Assembly: GCF_021389975.1 (NCBI RefSeq)
Contig: NZ_CP089981.1
Location: 4,427,501 to 4,491,500 of the forward strand
Length of the DNA stretch: 64,000 nt
Reading direction: 5' to 3'
Origin: Fulvivirga ulvae
Lineage (GTDB): Bacteria > Bacteroidota > Bacteroidia > Cytophagales > Cyclobacteriaceae
The notes under the pieces are model-generated. The model was given only the letters and a program-made list of their open reading frames with translations, searched no databases and was not told the origin of the DNA. Both the position numbers and the translations under genes were made by a program. This document shows, piece after piece, positions 8,057 to 18,700 of this stretch; position 1 is the stretch's first letter; each line of letters begins with the position of its first letter.

Positions 8057-11000
8057 TACACCTTGTTCTATCATAGTGATACCGTAGATTACGTCGGTGC
8101 TGGACATAGTACGCTTATTGTGCGTTACAATGATGAACTGCGATTCTTTTGAGAATTTCTTTATGATTTGGTTGAATTTATCAATGTTGGCATCATCCAA
8201 AGGAGCATCCACCTCATCAAAGATACAGAAGGGTGCCGGTTTTAACAGGTAGATCGCAAAAAGCAGGGAAGTGGCTGTTAAAGTTTTCTCACCTCCTGAA
8301 AGCTGGTTAATGGTCAGAGGGCGTTTACCTTTGGGTTTAGCTATAATCTCAATGCTTGATTCAAGGGGATTTTCAGGATCACTCAGCCTCAGGTCACAAT
8401 CATCCTCTTCAGTGAAAAGACTTCTGAAAACTTTCATGAAGTTTTCCTTTATTTTTTCATAGGCTTCAATGAAGGTCGTTTTTGCTACGGTATCTATCTC
8501 ATCAATGGTGGTAAGCAGTGATTCCTTGGCTTTAAAAAGGTCTTCTCGCTGGGAAGTAATAAAGTCGTTTCTTTCTTTGATTTCCTGGTAGGCCTCCATA
8601 GCCATAGGGTTGATTGGCCCCATTTTCTCAAGTTTGTCCTTGATTTTAGCTACATCCTCCTGCAAGGTATATTCATCAGGTGTTTCTTCGGTTGTTACCT
8701 CAGCTTGCTCTTCCTCCATCAGCTCATCCAGTTTGATATTGAACTCGACTGATAGTCTTTCCTTGACGGAGCTTAGCTCAAGTTTTGTTTCATTGAGTTT
8801 GTTCTGAAGCTCCATGAGCAATGTATCGATACCCTCACGGTTCCTTTGTATCTCTCTGGCAGACTTATCAATCTCGTCGATATCCCCCCGGGCTGCATAG
8901 TACTCTTTTTCAGCTTCATTTACTGCCTGCTCGATACTTTCTTTTTCATCGTACATACCGATCAGCTCATCGTCGCTGGTTTCCGCCTTTTCTACGAGTT
9001 GCTTGATCTCAGTTTCATTTTGCTTCAGCTCTTCCTGATTTTTCTCTATCCTTGCTTTGCTGCTTTCAAAAGCATCCTGCTTATATTCTATTTCCTGTTC
9101 AACACTCTTTACCCTGTTTTCCTGCTGATGATAAAAGATATTCTGTTCATTAAATGCCGATGATTTTTCTGCCAGCAGCTCACTTTGTTCGTTCAGGTCT
9201 GAGATCAAATGGCTGAGCCTGATCTCTTTTTCCTGTTGCTCCTTTTCTTCTTTTTCGGCGTTGGGTTTATCTTCGGCAATAGCCTCTGTAAGCTCTTCTA
9301 TCTTGGCGATAATATCTTCCTTGCGCATATCAGCATCAGAAAGCATCTGGCTGAACTGTTCTTGCTTGGTTTTAATGGAAATGTACTCTTCATTGATCAG
9401 CTTGATCTCTTCCCTCAGCTCTTCAATTTCATTTTTTCTAGTACTACCCTTTAGCTTTTCCAGCTCTTTTTGCTTTTCGCTGAGGCTTTGCTGTACTTCA
9501 CTTAGTTTTTTAGAGAGCTGCTTTATTTCCTTGTCTAGCTTCTCCAGGTTTTTTGCACGTCCTATCTTCTTTCCTTCAAAAAGACCTACCGACCCCCCGG
9601 AAATGCTGAACCTTCGTCGCGTAACCTTACCACTTTTGGTGATGAAAATATTGTCATCATCCTGAGGTATATTTTTATAGTCACCTTCCAGGATATAAAC
9701 CCTGTCCAGAATGTGCCCCATTAATTTCCTGTACTTACTGTCATATTCCATGATTTCAGTGGCAGGGAAGGCGTTGTCGTACAGTCTGGTATCGGATGGG
9801 GTAAACTTCTCAAAGGAATCCAGAATGAAGAAATTGGCTTTGCCCTTGGCTGCATCACTTAAAATATTGATCGCTTCATAAGCCTCTGCTTCCTGATCAA
9901 CTACATAATAATTAAGGTATGGTTCCAGGTAATTCTCTATAGTCACCCTGTATTCATCATCACAGGTGAGTATATCAGATAGGAGGGGAGCATTCTTTTT
10001 CCATCCTGTTTTTTTCTTTAAGAATTTGATGGCCTCGGGAAAGCCTTCGAGATTCTCGACCAGAGATTTGGTTAGATTATACTCATTTTGTCTGGCATCA
10101 AGCTTCCTGTTAGTTTGGGTAAGCTCTTCCCGGATTACCTCGATGGTTTTAGTGGTTGACTCCATCCTGTTTTGAATGTCTTCCTCCGAAGCCTGCAGTT
10201 TCTGTTGCTCTTTGTTTTTTACAGCCAGTTGCTCAGACAAGGCATTAACCTTCTTATCGAATTCTATTAAGCTGGCACTCTGCTGGCTGGTATCCGTGGC
10301 TGTTTTTTCAAGCTCCTGTTTTAAGCTGGAAAGCTGTAGCTCTTTGATTTCAACAGATTTTTTTAATTGGTAAACCTCTTCCTGCTTATTCTTCTGAATT
10401 TTTCGCAGGGTATCTGTTTCCTCCTGTAGTTGAGAGGTTTTCCTTTTCTGGATTTCGTAATCCTCCTTTAGAAAGGCAACCTTTTGCTCAATTTCATTCA
10501 GTATTTTCTGGGCAGAGCTTCTTTCATGCGTAAGACTTTCAACACTGAATTTGGCCCTTTCATTACTTTTCCGGTCTTGCTCAATCTGGTCTCTCAGGCT
10601 TTCGGATTTGTCATTTAAAAACCTCAGACGTTCATTTTTAATCTTTTTTTCGCTCTCGTATTGCCTGATCTTGTTTACATGCTCGTTGAGCGTCTTTTGT
10701 CTGGATGCCAGAGTTTTCTCCTTATTAATAAGATCTGCCTTCGACTTTTCCAGGCTAGCCTCTTTTTCACTGACCTGTTTGTTGAGGCTTATCTTTTTGT
10801 CATTTTCTGACTCAATCTGTTTTCTAAGCTGTTGATAGCTCTCCGTGTGTTTGCTTATGGTAAGCTTTGCCAGGAGGATACTTGACCTTTTATACTCTTC
10901 TTTTAGTTTATAATATTTTTCAGTCTGCTTGGCTTGCCGCTCAAGAGACTTCATATTTTTTTCTATTTCATACAAGAGATCCTCTACACGCTCAAGGTCA

Positions 11001-11557
11001 GCATCAGTATCCTGTAGCTTTTTGAGGGTTTCTTTTTTCCTTTTTTTGAATTTCGATATTCCTGCAGCCTCTTCAAATAACCCTCTTCTGGAATTATCCT
11101 TGTCATTAAGGATGTCATCCACCATTTTTAGTTCTATGATAGCGTAACTGTTGGAAGCAATACCTGTATCAAGAAAAAGGTTGGTAATATCTTTTAACCT
11201 GCAGGTAACACCATTCAGCAGATATTCGCTTTCACCGGATCTGTAGTAACGTCTGGTGATCGTTACCTGGGAGTATTCTGTAGGTAGTAAGTTTTTAGTA
11301 TTATTAAAGGTGAGTGAAACTTCAGCAAGCTGCGTAGGCTTACGTTTTTTAGTGCCGTTAAAAATTACATTTTCCATCTTTTCAGAGCGCAATGTTCTGC
11401 TGCTCTGTTCTCCCAGCACCCAGCGGATAGAATCAACAATGTTTGATTTTCCACACCCGTTTGGTCCAACGATCCCGGTAATACCTTCATCAAAGTTTAT
11501 CGTTACCTTATCACCAAAACTCTTAAAACCCTTGATCTCTAGCTTGGAAAGTTGCAT
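8012..11557 (-). CDS. smc: Chromosome segregation ATPase SMC
   Basis: Full-length SMC (1181 residues) that with ScpA/ScpB compacts and segregates the chromosome. The N-terminal head has Walker A GPNGCGKS at 31-38. Two long Lys/Glu-rich coiled coils (about 165-500 and 680-1000) flank a hinge domain around 510-650, which includes GFPEAIKFL and a Gly-rich SISGGSVGLFEGKKIGRAK segment. The C-terminal head has the ABC signature LSGGEKTL at about 1086, followed by Walker B with CIFDEVDAPLDD and the D-loop. The start matches the family (MQLSKLEIKGFKSFGDK). Antisense frames inside it are shadows of the coiled coil. Confidence 0.98.
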   Translation of the reverse strand: MQLSKLEIKGFKSFGDKVTINFDEGITGIVGPNGCGKSNIVDSIRWVLGEQSSRTLRSEKMENVIFNGTKKRKPTQLAEVSLTFNNTKNLLPTEYSQVTITRRYYRSGESEYLLNGVTCRLKDITNLFLDTGIASNSYAIIELKMVDDILNDKDNSRRGLFEEAAGISKFKKRKKETLKKLQDTDADLERVEDLLYEIEKNMKSLERQAKQTEKYYKLKEEYKRSSILLAKLTISKHTESYQQLRKQIESENDKKISLNKQVSEKEASLEKSKADLINKEKTLASRQKTLNEHVNKIRQYESEKKIKNERLRFLNDKSESLRDQIEQDRKSNERAKFSVESLTHERSSAQKILNEIEQKVAFLKEDYEIQKRKTSQLQEETDTLRKIQKNKQEEVYQLKKSVEIKELQLSSLKQELEKTATDTSQQSASLIEFDKKVNALSEQLAVKNKEQQKLQASEEDIQNRMESTTKTIEVIREELTQTNRKLDARQNEYNLTKSLVENLEGFPEAIKFLKKKTGWKKNAPLLSDILTCDDEYRVTIENYLEPYLNYYVVDQEAEAYEAINILSDAAKGKANFFILDSFEKFTPSDTRLYDNAFPATEIMEYDSKYRKLMGHILDRVYILEGDYKNIPQDDDNIFITKSGKVTRRRFSISGGSVGLFEGKKIGRAKNLEKLDKEIKQLSKKLSEVQQSLSEKQKELEKLKGSTRKNEIEELREEIKLINEEYISIKTKQEQFSQMLSDADMRKEDIIAKIEELTEAIAEDKPNAEKEEKEQQEKEIRLSHLISDLNEQSELLAEKSSAFNEQNIFYHQQENRVKSVEQEIEYKQDAFESSKARIEKNQEELKQNETEIKQLVEKAETSDDELIGMYDEKESIEQAVNEAEKEYYAARGDIDEIDKSAREIQRNREGIDTLLMELQNKLNETKLELSSVKERLSVEFNIKLDELMEEEQAEVTTEETPDEYTLQEDVAKIKDKLEKMGPINPMAMEAYQEIKERNDFITSQREDLFKAKESLLTTIDEIDTVAKTTFIEAYEKIKENFMKVFRSLFTEEDDCDLRLSDPENPLESSIEIIAKPKGKRPLTINQLSGGEKTLTATSLLFAIYLLKPAPFCIFDEVDAPLDDANIDKFNQIIKKFSKESQFIIVTHNKRTMSSTDVIYGITMIEQGVSRVVPVDLRELADQ

Positions 11558-11627
11558 TCACTTAAAACTAATTAAAAGATTTGATTGCCCTGATGCTAAC
11601 TATAGCATTTTTAATCAAAGCAAAGGC

Positions 11628-11660
11628 AACAAATTTAAAATTAAAAATGATAAATTTGTT
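11628..11660. promoter_or_regulatory. Symmetric divergent promoter region (two facing -7 boxes)
   Basis: A perfect 10-bp inverted repeat (AACAAATTTA at 11628-11637, TAAATTTGTT at 11651-11660, 13-nt spacer) between smc and the divergent small membrane-protein gene. Each arm contains a perfect TAnnTTTG -7 box: TAAATTTG at 11651-11658 on the + strand and the same at 11630-11637 on the minus strand. Obvious TTTG -33 boxes at 19 nt are missing. The element could also be an operator. The + box ends 7 nt before the ATG at 11666. Confidence 0.4.
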
Positions 11661-11665
11661 AAACC

Positions 11666-12165
11666 ATGGATGTCGAATTAATACTTTATATCATATTTAT
11701 TGTTATTGCCATTCTTTCGAGGGTCTTAAAAGCTAAGAAAGAGGGCAATCCACCAACCACATCAGACCAGGGAGGATCTATAGATTCTCCCGGGAAAAAA
11801 CAGAAAAAACACTCACCTTTGAAGAGCTGCTCAGGGAATTTACAGGAGAAGAAGCTCCTCGTAAGCAAGAGCCTGAAGAGACGCCCCCATACTCTTATGA
11901 AGAAGAGGTCTATTCTTATGAAGATGAATATGCCGATGATGAAATTCGGGAAACTTATAGCAGGTCTGTAAATGAGGCCAAGAAGCTGAAAACAATTGAC
12001 GAACTCGTAAGCCTGGATGAACCATTGGAAAGAATGGAACATTTTAAGCCATACGAAACGGAGGAAGAAAATTCGGTTGCAGGCGAGGTTTTGGAGATGC
12101 TTCAGGATGAAGAAGGAGCGCGCAAAGCGATCATCCTTAGCGAAATCATCAATAGAAAATACTAA
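11666..12165 (+). pseudogene. Small membrane-anchored acidic protein, frameshifted
   Basis: The frame starting at ATG 11666 encodes an N-terminal membrane helix (LILYIIFIVIAILSRVL) and a Lys/Pro linker. It then degenerates into nonsense and stops at 11971. The -1 frame continues the protein convincingly from about 11800: TLTFEELLREFTGEEAP, an acidic Tyr/Glu region, a region with KLKTIDELVSLDEPLE, and a C-terminus AIILSEIINRKY ending at TAA 12165. The switch must occur between 11737 and about 11815, most likely in one of two A6 tracts (11795-11800, 11804-11809). One missing base would restore a protein of about 166 residues. I recall similar short anchored proteins with an LTFEELLxEFTG core in Bacteroidota, function unknown. 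The cause could be a true mutation, a sequencing error or -1 slippage. Confidence 0.7.
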
Positions 12166-12403
12166 TTTTAATTAATTTAGTTCAATCAAACGTTATTTCT
12201 GAGTAAATATTGTGTAAAAACTGGGTTTTTTATTACGAAATATTACTCATATGACTAAATTGAGCCTTTGATAAGCATTACTATTTGAAAAAACCAATTA
12301 AAGATACATCTTTACTTTTTGATACTATGTCGGAATAGTACAATATGTCTGTAGTCGGTTACTTTAATTTTTTTAACTATATATATTGAAAACTTTTTAA
12401 ATT

Positions 12404-12778
12404 ATGTCCTATCAGGCGCGGTTACTGTTTATAGCTTTAGCTCTTTATTTAAGTCCACTAATTCTTAACGCCGATATTGATACTGGGTGTGACAATATGG
12501 TTATAGATTATAGTGTAAACAATTGTTATGGTTCAGATGACAATGGCCAAATATTGATAGAAGTTAAAAAAGGGGTCTTCCCTTTGACATTTAAACTTTT
12601 TGATCTTAATGGCGGAAGTTACGAATTCATCCGGGAAGAAACAGTGTACTCCAATTCTGATATTTTAAAGTTTGACCAACTAAAGGAGTCGTCATATCTG
12701 GTTCAAATGGAGTCTGGAGATTGCTCTAAAACAATAGGTGGTTTGCAAGGGATAAAAATCAGCAGAAAACGACAATAA
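12404..12778 (+). CDS. Small secreted protein related to the giant protein's N-terminal domain
   Basis: A 124-residue exported protein with a signal peptide of about 22 residues. The mature part has Cys residues near both ends and the pattern PLTFKLFDLNGG ... CSKTIGGLQGIKI. This parallels the first domain of the next gene (PFTYVLFDLSG ... CTSIIGGFGINV), so it looks like a single free copy of that beta-sandwich domain. It overlaps the next start codon by 1 nt (TAATG), indicating translational coupling. The 238 nt upstream (12166-12403) is AT-rich; a weak promoter match (TTTG at 12318, TATGTCTG at 12344) has a 22-nt spacer, slightly too long. No enzymatic motif is seen; an accessory or capping role for the giant protein is speculation. 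Confidence 0.75.
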   Translation: MSYQARLLFIALALYLSPLILNADIDTGCDNMVIDYSVNNCYGSDDNGQILIEVKKGVFPLTFKLFDLNGGSYEFIREETVYSNSDILKFDQLKESSYLVQMESGDCSKTIGGLQGIKISRKRQ

Positions 12779-15700
12779 TGAAGAGACTTTTAACCTTTCT
12801 TTTACTTTTAGGTCCGGTTTATTTGTATGGTCAATGTCCTACAAATGCTAATTCTGTTATAGAAGTATGTAATGATGCCAGTGAAGAGGCTACTATTACG
12901 GCTACCTTTAACGATGGAACCCCCCCTTTTACGTATGTATTATTTGACCTTTCGGGACCAACTGCAGTTTCTGATCCCTTCGGACCTGTAACTGTTACTG
13001 AAATAGCTCCCAATATTGTTCAGTTTGGGTTGGTTCCCGACGGTGATTATGTGATAAGGGTAAATGGTCCGGGACCATGCACGTCAATAATAGGAGGGTT
13101 CGGTATTAATGTGAATTCTGCTAATGCAATGGATGTTTCTTCAAGTGTTTCTCCAGCTTGTACACCTGGAACAGGTGCCATAGATTTGACAGTTACAGGA
13201 GGAGTAGCTCCATATTCATTTGCATGGAGTGGTCCTACGGCAATAGGGGATGTTGAGGACCCTGTTAACCTAGATGCAGGAACTTACGATGTGACAGTAA
13301 CAGATGCGAATAATTGTACTTTTGACCTAAATGGGATTTTTGTGGCGATTGTTACCACTGCTGATGCAGGTTCTGATCAATTGTTATGTTCAGATGCAGC
13401 AACCTTGGCCGGAAATAACTTTTTAAGTGGAGAACAGGGAACATGGACGGTTTTACAAGGTTCGGGATCCTTTTCTCCTGATGCAAATACTCCTAATGCT
13501 ACGGTTACAGGTTTATCAACAGGTATCAATGAATTTAGATGGACTATCACTGACCTTAGTATGACCTGTCCTGGTACTACTGATGAGGTTATTATTGAAT
13601 GGTATGATTTACAATTGAACAATACTGGAGATATTATCCTTGACTGTAATGGAGATACAGATGGTGCTGGGACATTTAATGTTTCAGGAGGAAGGTCTTC
13701 TTTTTCTTTCTCCACATTGATTAATTCTGCGGGAGCTACAATTACAAACAATGCTAACTCTGTGGATTTCAGTAACGCGGCTCCTGGAACAATTTCTATT
13801 GAGGTGACAGATATTGATGGTTGTACTGCTGAGAGCTCTGTCGTTGTGACTGAACCTTTAATAATAACAGCAAGTACCAGTACTACAGATGCGAGCTGTA
13901 ATGGGTTATCAGATGGTATTATTGATGTTACAGCGAGTGGGGGTACAGGTACATTGGAGTACTCACTTGATGGAGTAAACTTCCAGGCGAGTAACCAGTT
14001 CACGGGTTTATCAGCAGGAAGCTATACAGTAACGGTGCGTGATGCGAATTTATGTACCATTACGGTAGGAGCAGTGATTAACGAGCCTTTGGTAATAACA
14101 GTAAGTACCAGTACTACAGATGCGAGCTGTAATGGAGGTTCTGATGGAACAATCGATGTTACAGCGAGTGGAGGGACAGGTACATTGGAGTACTCACTTG
14201 ATGGAGTAAACTTCCAGGCGAGTAACCAGTTCACGGGTTTATCAGCAGGAAGCTATACGGTAACGGTGCGTGATGCGAATTTATGTACCATTACGGTAGG
14301 AGCAGTGATTAACGAGCCTTTGATAATAACAGCAAGTACCAGTATTACAGATGCAAGCTGTAATGGAGGTTCTGACGGAACAATCGATGTTACAGCGAGT
14401 GGAGGGACAGGTACATTGGAGTACTCACTTGATGGAGTAAACTTCCAGGCCAGTAACCAGTTCACGGGTTTATCAGCAGGAAGCTATACAGTAACGGTGC
14501 GCGATGCGAATCTATGTACCATTACGGTAGGAGCAGTGATTAATGAGCCTTTGGTAATAACAGCAAGTACCAGTACTACAGATATTACCTGTAATGGGTT
14601 ATCGGATGGTATTATTGATGTTACAGCGAGTGGGGGTACGGGCACATTGGAGTACTCACTTGATGGAGTAAACTTCCAGGCCAGTAACCAGTTCACGGGT
14701 TTATCAGCAGGAAGCTATACAGTAACGGTACGCGATGCGAATCTATGTACCATTACGGTAGGAGCAGTGATTAACGAGCCTTTGGTAATAACAGCAAGTA
14801 CCAGTACTACAGATATTACCTGTAATGGGTTATCGGATGGTATTATTGATGTTACGGCGAGTGGGGGTACAGGCACATTGGAGTACTCACTTGATGGAGT
14901 AAACTTCCAGGCCAGTAACCAGTTCACGGGTTTATCAGCAGGAAGCTATACAGTAACGGTGCGTGATGCGAATCTATGTACCATTACGGTAGGAGCAGTG
15001 ATTAACGAGCCTTTGGTAATAACAGCAAGTACCAGCACTACAGATGCGAGCTGTAATGGAGGTTCTGACGGAACTATTGATGTTACGGCGAGTGGGGGTA
15101 CAGGCACATTGGAGTACTCACTTGATGGAGTAAACTTCCAGGCCAGTAACCAGTTCACGGGTTTATCAGCAGGAAGCTATACAGTAACGGTGCGTGATGC
15201 GAATCTATGTACCATTACGGTAGGAGCAGTGATTAACGAGCCTTTGGTAATAACAGCAAGTACCAGTACTACAGATGCGAGCTGTAATGGAGGTTCTGAT
15301 GGAACAATCGATGTTACAGCGAGTGGAGGGACAGGTACATTGGAGTACTCACTTGATGGAGTAAACTTCCAGACCAGTAACCAGTTCACGGGTTTATCAG
15401 CAGGAAGCTATACAGTAACGGTGCGCGATGCGAATCTATGTACCATTACGGTAGGAGCAGTGATTAATGAGCCTTTGGTAATAACAGCAAGTACCAGTAC
15501 TACAGATGCAAGCTGTAATGGGTTATCGGATGGTATTATTGATGTTACAGCGAGTGGGGGTACGGGCACATTGGAGTACTCACTTGATGGAGTAAACTTC
15601 CAGGCCAGTAACCAGTTCACGGGTTTATCAGCAGGAAGCTATACAGTAACGGTACGCGATGCGAATCTATGTACCATTACGGTAGGAGCAGTGATTAACG

Positions 15701-18700
15701 AGCCTTTGGTAATAACAGTAAGTACCAGTACTACAGATGCGAGCTGTAATGGAGGTTCTGATGGAACAATCGATGTTACAGCGAGTGGAGGGACAGGTAC
15801 ATTGGAGTACTCACTTGATGGAGTAAACTTCCAGGCCAGTAACCAGTTCACGGGTTTATCAGCAGGAAGCTATATAGTAACGGTGCGTGATGCGAATCTA
15901 TGTACCATTACGGTAGGAGCAGTGATTAACGAGCCTTTGGTAATAACAGCAAGTACCAGTACTACAGATGCGAGCTGTAATGGGTTATCAGATGGTATTA
16001 TTGATGTTACGGCGAGTGGGGGTACAGGCACATTGGAGTACTCACTTGATGGAGTAAACTTCCAGACCAGTAACCAGTTCACGGGTTTATCAGCAGGAAG
16101 CTATACAGTAACGGTACGCGATGCGAATCTATGTACCATTACGGTAGGAGCAGTGATTAACGAGCCTTTGGTAATAACAGCAAGTACCAGTATTACAGAT
16201 GCAAGCTGTAATGGAGGTTCTGACGGAACAATCGATGTTACAGCGAGTGGGGGTACAGGTACATTGGAGTACTCACTTGATGGAGTAAACTTCCAGGCCA
16301 GTAACCAGTTCACGGGTTTATCAGCAGGAAGCTATACAGTAACGGTGCGTGATGCGAATTTATGTACCATTACGGTAGGAGCAGTGATTAACGAGCCTTT
16401 GGTAATAACAGTAAGTACCAGTACTACAGATGCGAGCTGTAATGGAGGTTCTGATGGAACAATCGATGTTACAGCGAGTGGAGGGACAGGTACATTGGAG
16501 TACTCACTTGATGGAGTAAACTTCCAGGCCAGTAACCAGTTCACGGGTTTATCAGCAGGAAGCTATACAGTAACGGTGCGTGATGCGAATCTATGTACCA
16601 TTACGGTAGGAGCAGTGATTAACGAGCCTTTGGTAATAACAGCAAGTACCAGTATTACAGATGCAAGCTGTAATGGGTTATCAGATGGTATTATTGATGT
16701 TACGGCGAGTGGGGGTACAGGCACATTGGAGTACTCACTTGATGGAGTAAACTTCCAGGCCAGTAACCAGTTCACGGGTTTATCAGCAGGAAGCTATACG
16801 GTAACGGTACGTGATGCGAATTTATGTACCATTACGGTAGGAGCAGTGATTAACGAGCCTTTGGTAATAACAGCAAGTACCAGTACTACAGATGCGAGCT
16901 GTAATGGGTTATCAGATGGTATTATTGATGTTACAGCGAGTGGGGGTACAGGCCCATTGGAGTACTCACTTGATGGAGTAAACTTCCAGACCAGTAACCA
17001 GTTCACTGGTTTATCAGTAGGAAGCTATACAGTAACGGTACGCGATGCGAATCTATGTACCATTACGGTAGGAGCAGTGATTAACGAGCCTTTGCCAATT
17101 ACCATTAATGTTACAACCACCGATGCGACATGTTCAGGAGTAGATGATGGAGTAATAGAAGTAACGACTGTAAGTGGCGGAGTCACTCCATATAGTTATA
17201 CAGTAGATGGAGGCGCATCACAGGCGAGCAATACTTTCAGTGGCTTGTCTGCCGGGGATCATGATATTCAGGTGATCGATGCGAATGGTTGTTTGTCCGC
17301 GGTACAGACCGTAACGATAGGAGCAGGCACCACGATCAGTATAGATGTCGTGACACCAACCGATGCGACATGTTCAGGAGTAGATGATGGAGTAATAGAA
17401 GTAACGACTGTAAGTGGTGGAGTCACTCCATATAGTTATACAGTAGATGGAGGCGCATCACAGGCGAGCAATACTTTCAGTGGTTTGTCTGCCGGGGATC
17501 ATGATATTCAGGTGATTGATGCGAATGGCTGTTTGTCCGCGGTACAGACCGTAACGATAGGAGCAGGCACCACGATCAGTATAGATGTCGTGACACCAAC
17601 TGATGCGACATGTTCAGGAGTAGATGATGGAGTAATAGAAGTAACGACTGTAAGTGGCGGAGTCACTCCATATAGTTATACAGTAGATGGAGGCGCATCA
17701 CAGGCGAGCAATACTTTCAGTGGCTTGTCTGCCGGGGATCATGATATTCAGGTGATCGATGCGAATGGTTGTTTGTCCGCGGTACAGACCGTAACGATAG
17801 GAGCAGGCACCACGATCAGTATAGATGTCGTGACACCAACCGATGCGACATGTTCAGGAGTAGATGATGGAGTAATAGAAGTAACGACTGTAAGTGGTGG
17901 AGTCACTCCATATAGTTATACAGTAGATGGAGGCGCATCACAGGCGAGCAATACTTTCAGTGGCTTGTCTGCCGGGGATCATGATATTCAGGTGATCGAT
18001 GCGAATGGCTGTTTGTCCGCGGTACAGACCGTAACGATAGGAGCAGGCACCACGATCAGTATAGATGTCGTGACACCAACTGATGCGACATGTTCAGGAG
18101 TAGATGATGGAGTAATAGAAGTAACGACTGTAAGTGGCGGAGTCACTCCATATAGTTATACAGTAGATGGAGGCGCATCACAGGCGAGCAATACTTTCAG
18201 TGGCTTGTCTGCCGGGGATCATGATATTCAGGTGATCGATGCGAATGGTTGTTTGTCCGCGGTACAGACCGTAACGATAGGAGCAGGCACCACGATCAGT
18301 ATAGATGTCGTGACACCAACCGATGCGACATGTTCAGGAGTAGATGATGGAGTAATAGAAGTAACGACTGTAAGTGGTGGAGTCACTCCATATAGTTATA
18401 CAGTAGATGGAGGCGCATCACAGGCGAGCAATACTTTCAGTGGCTTGTCTGCCGGGGATCATGATATTCAGGTGATCGATGCGAATGGCTGTTTGTCCGC
18501 GGTACAGACCGTAACGATAGGAGCAGGCACCACGATCAGTATAGATGTCGTGACACCAACCGATGCGACATGTTCAGGAGTAGATGATGGAGTAATAGAA
18601 GTAACGACTGTAAGTGGTGGAGTCACTCCATATAGTTATACAGTAGATGGAGGCGCATCACAGGCGAGCAATACTTTCAGTGGTTTGTCTGCCGGGGATC

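Noticed and set aside
8846..9665. Several + strand frames of 80-134 codons antisense to smc
   Set aside because: Ser/Leu/Phe-rich shadows of the Glu/Lys/Gln-rich coiled-coil codons; the SMC frame is intact and full length.
14022..17006. A ladder of about 13 minus-strand 70-codon open frames at 231-bp spacing
   Set aside because: They are the antisense of the repeated unit of array A, have no start signals, and exist only because one open antisense stretch is copied with the array.
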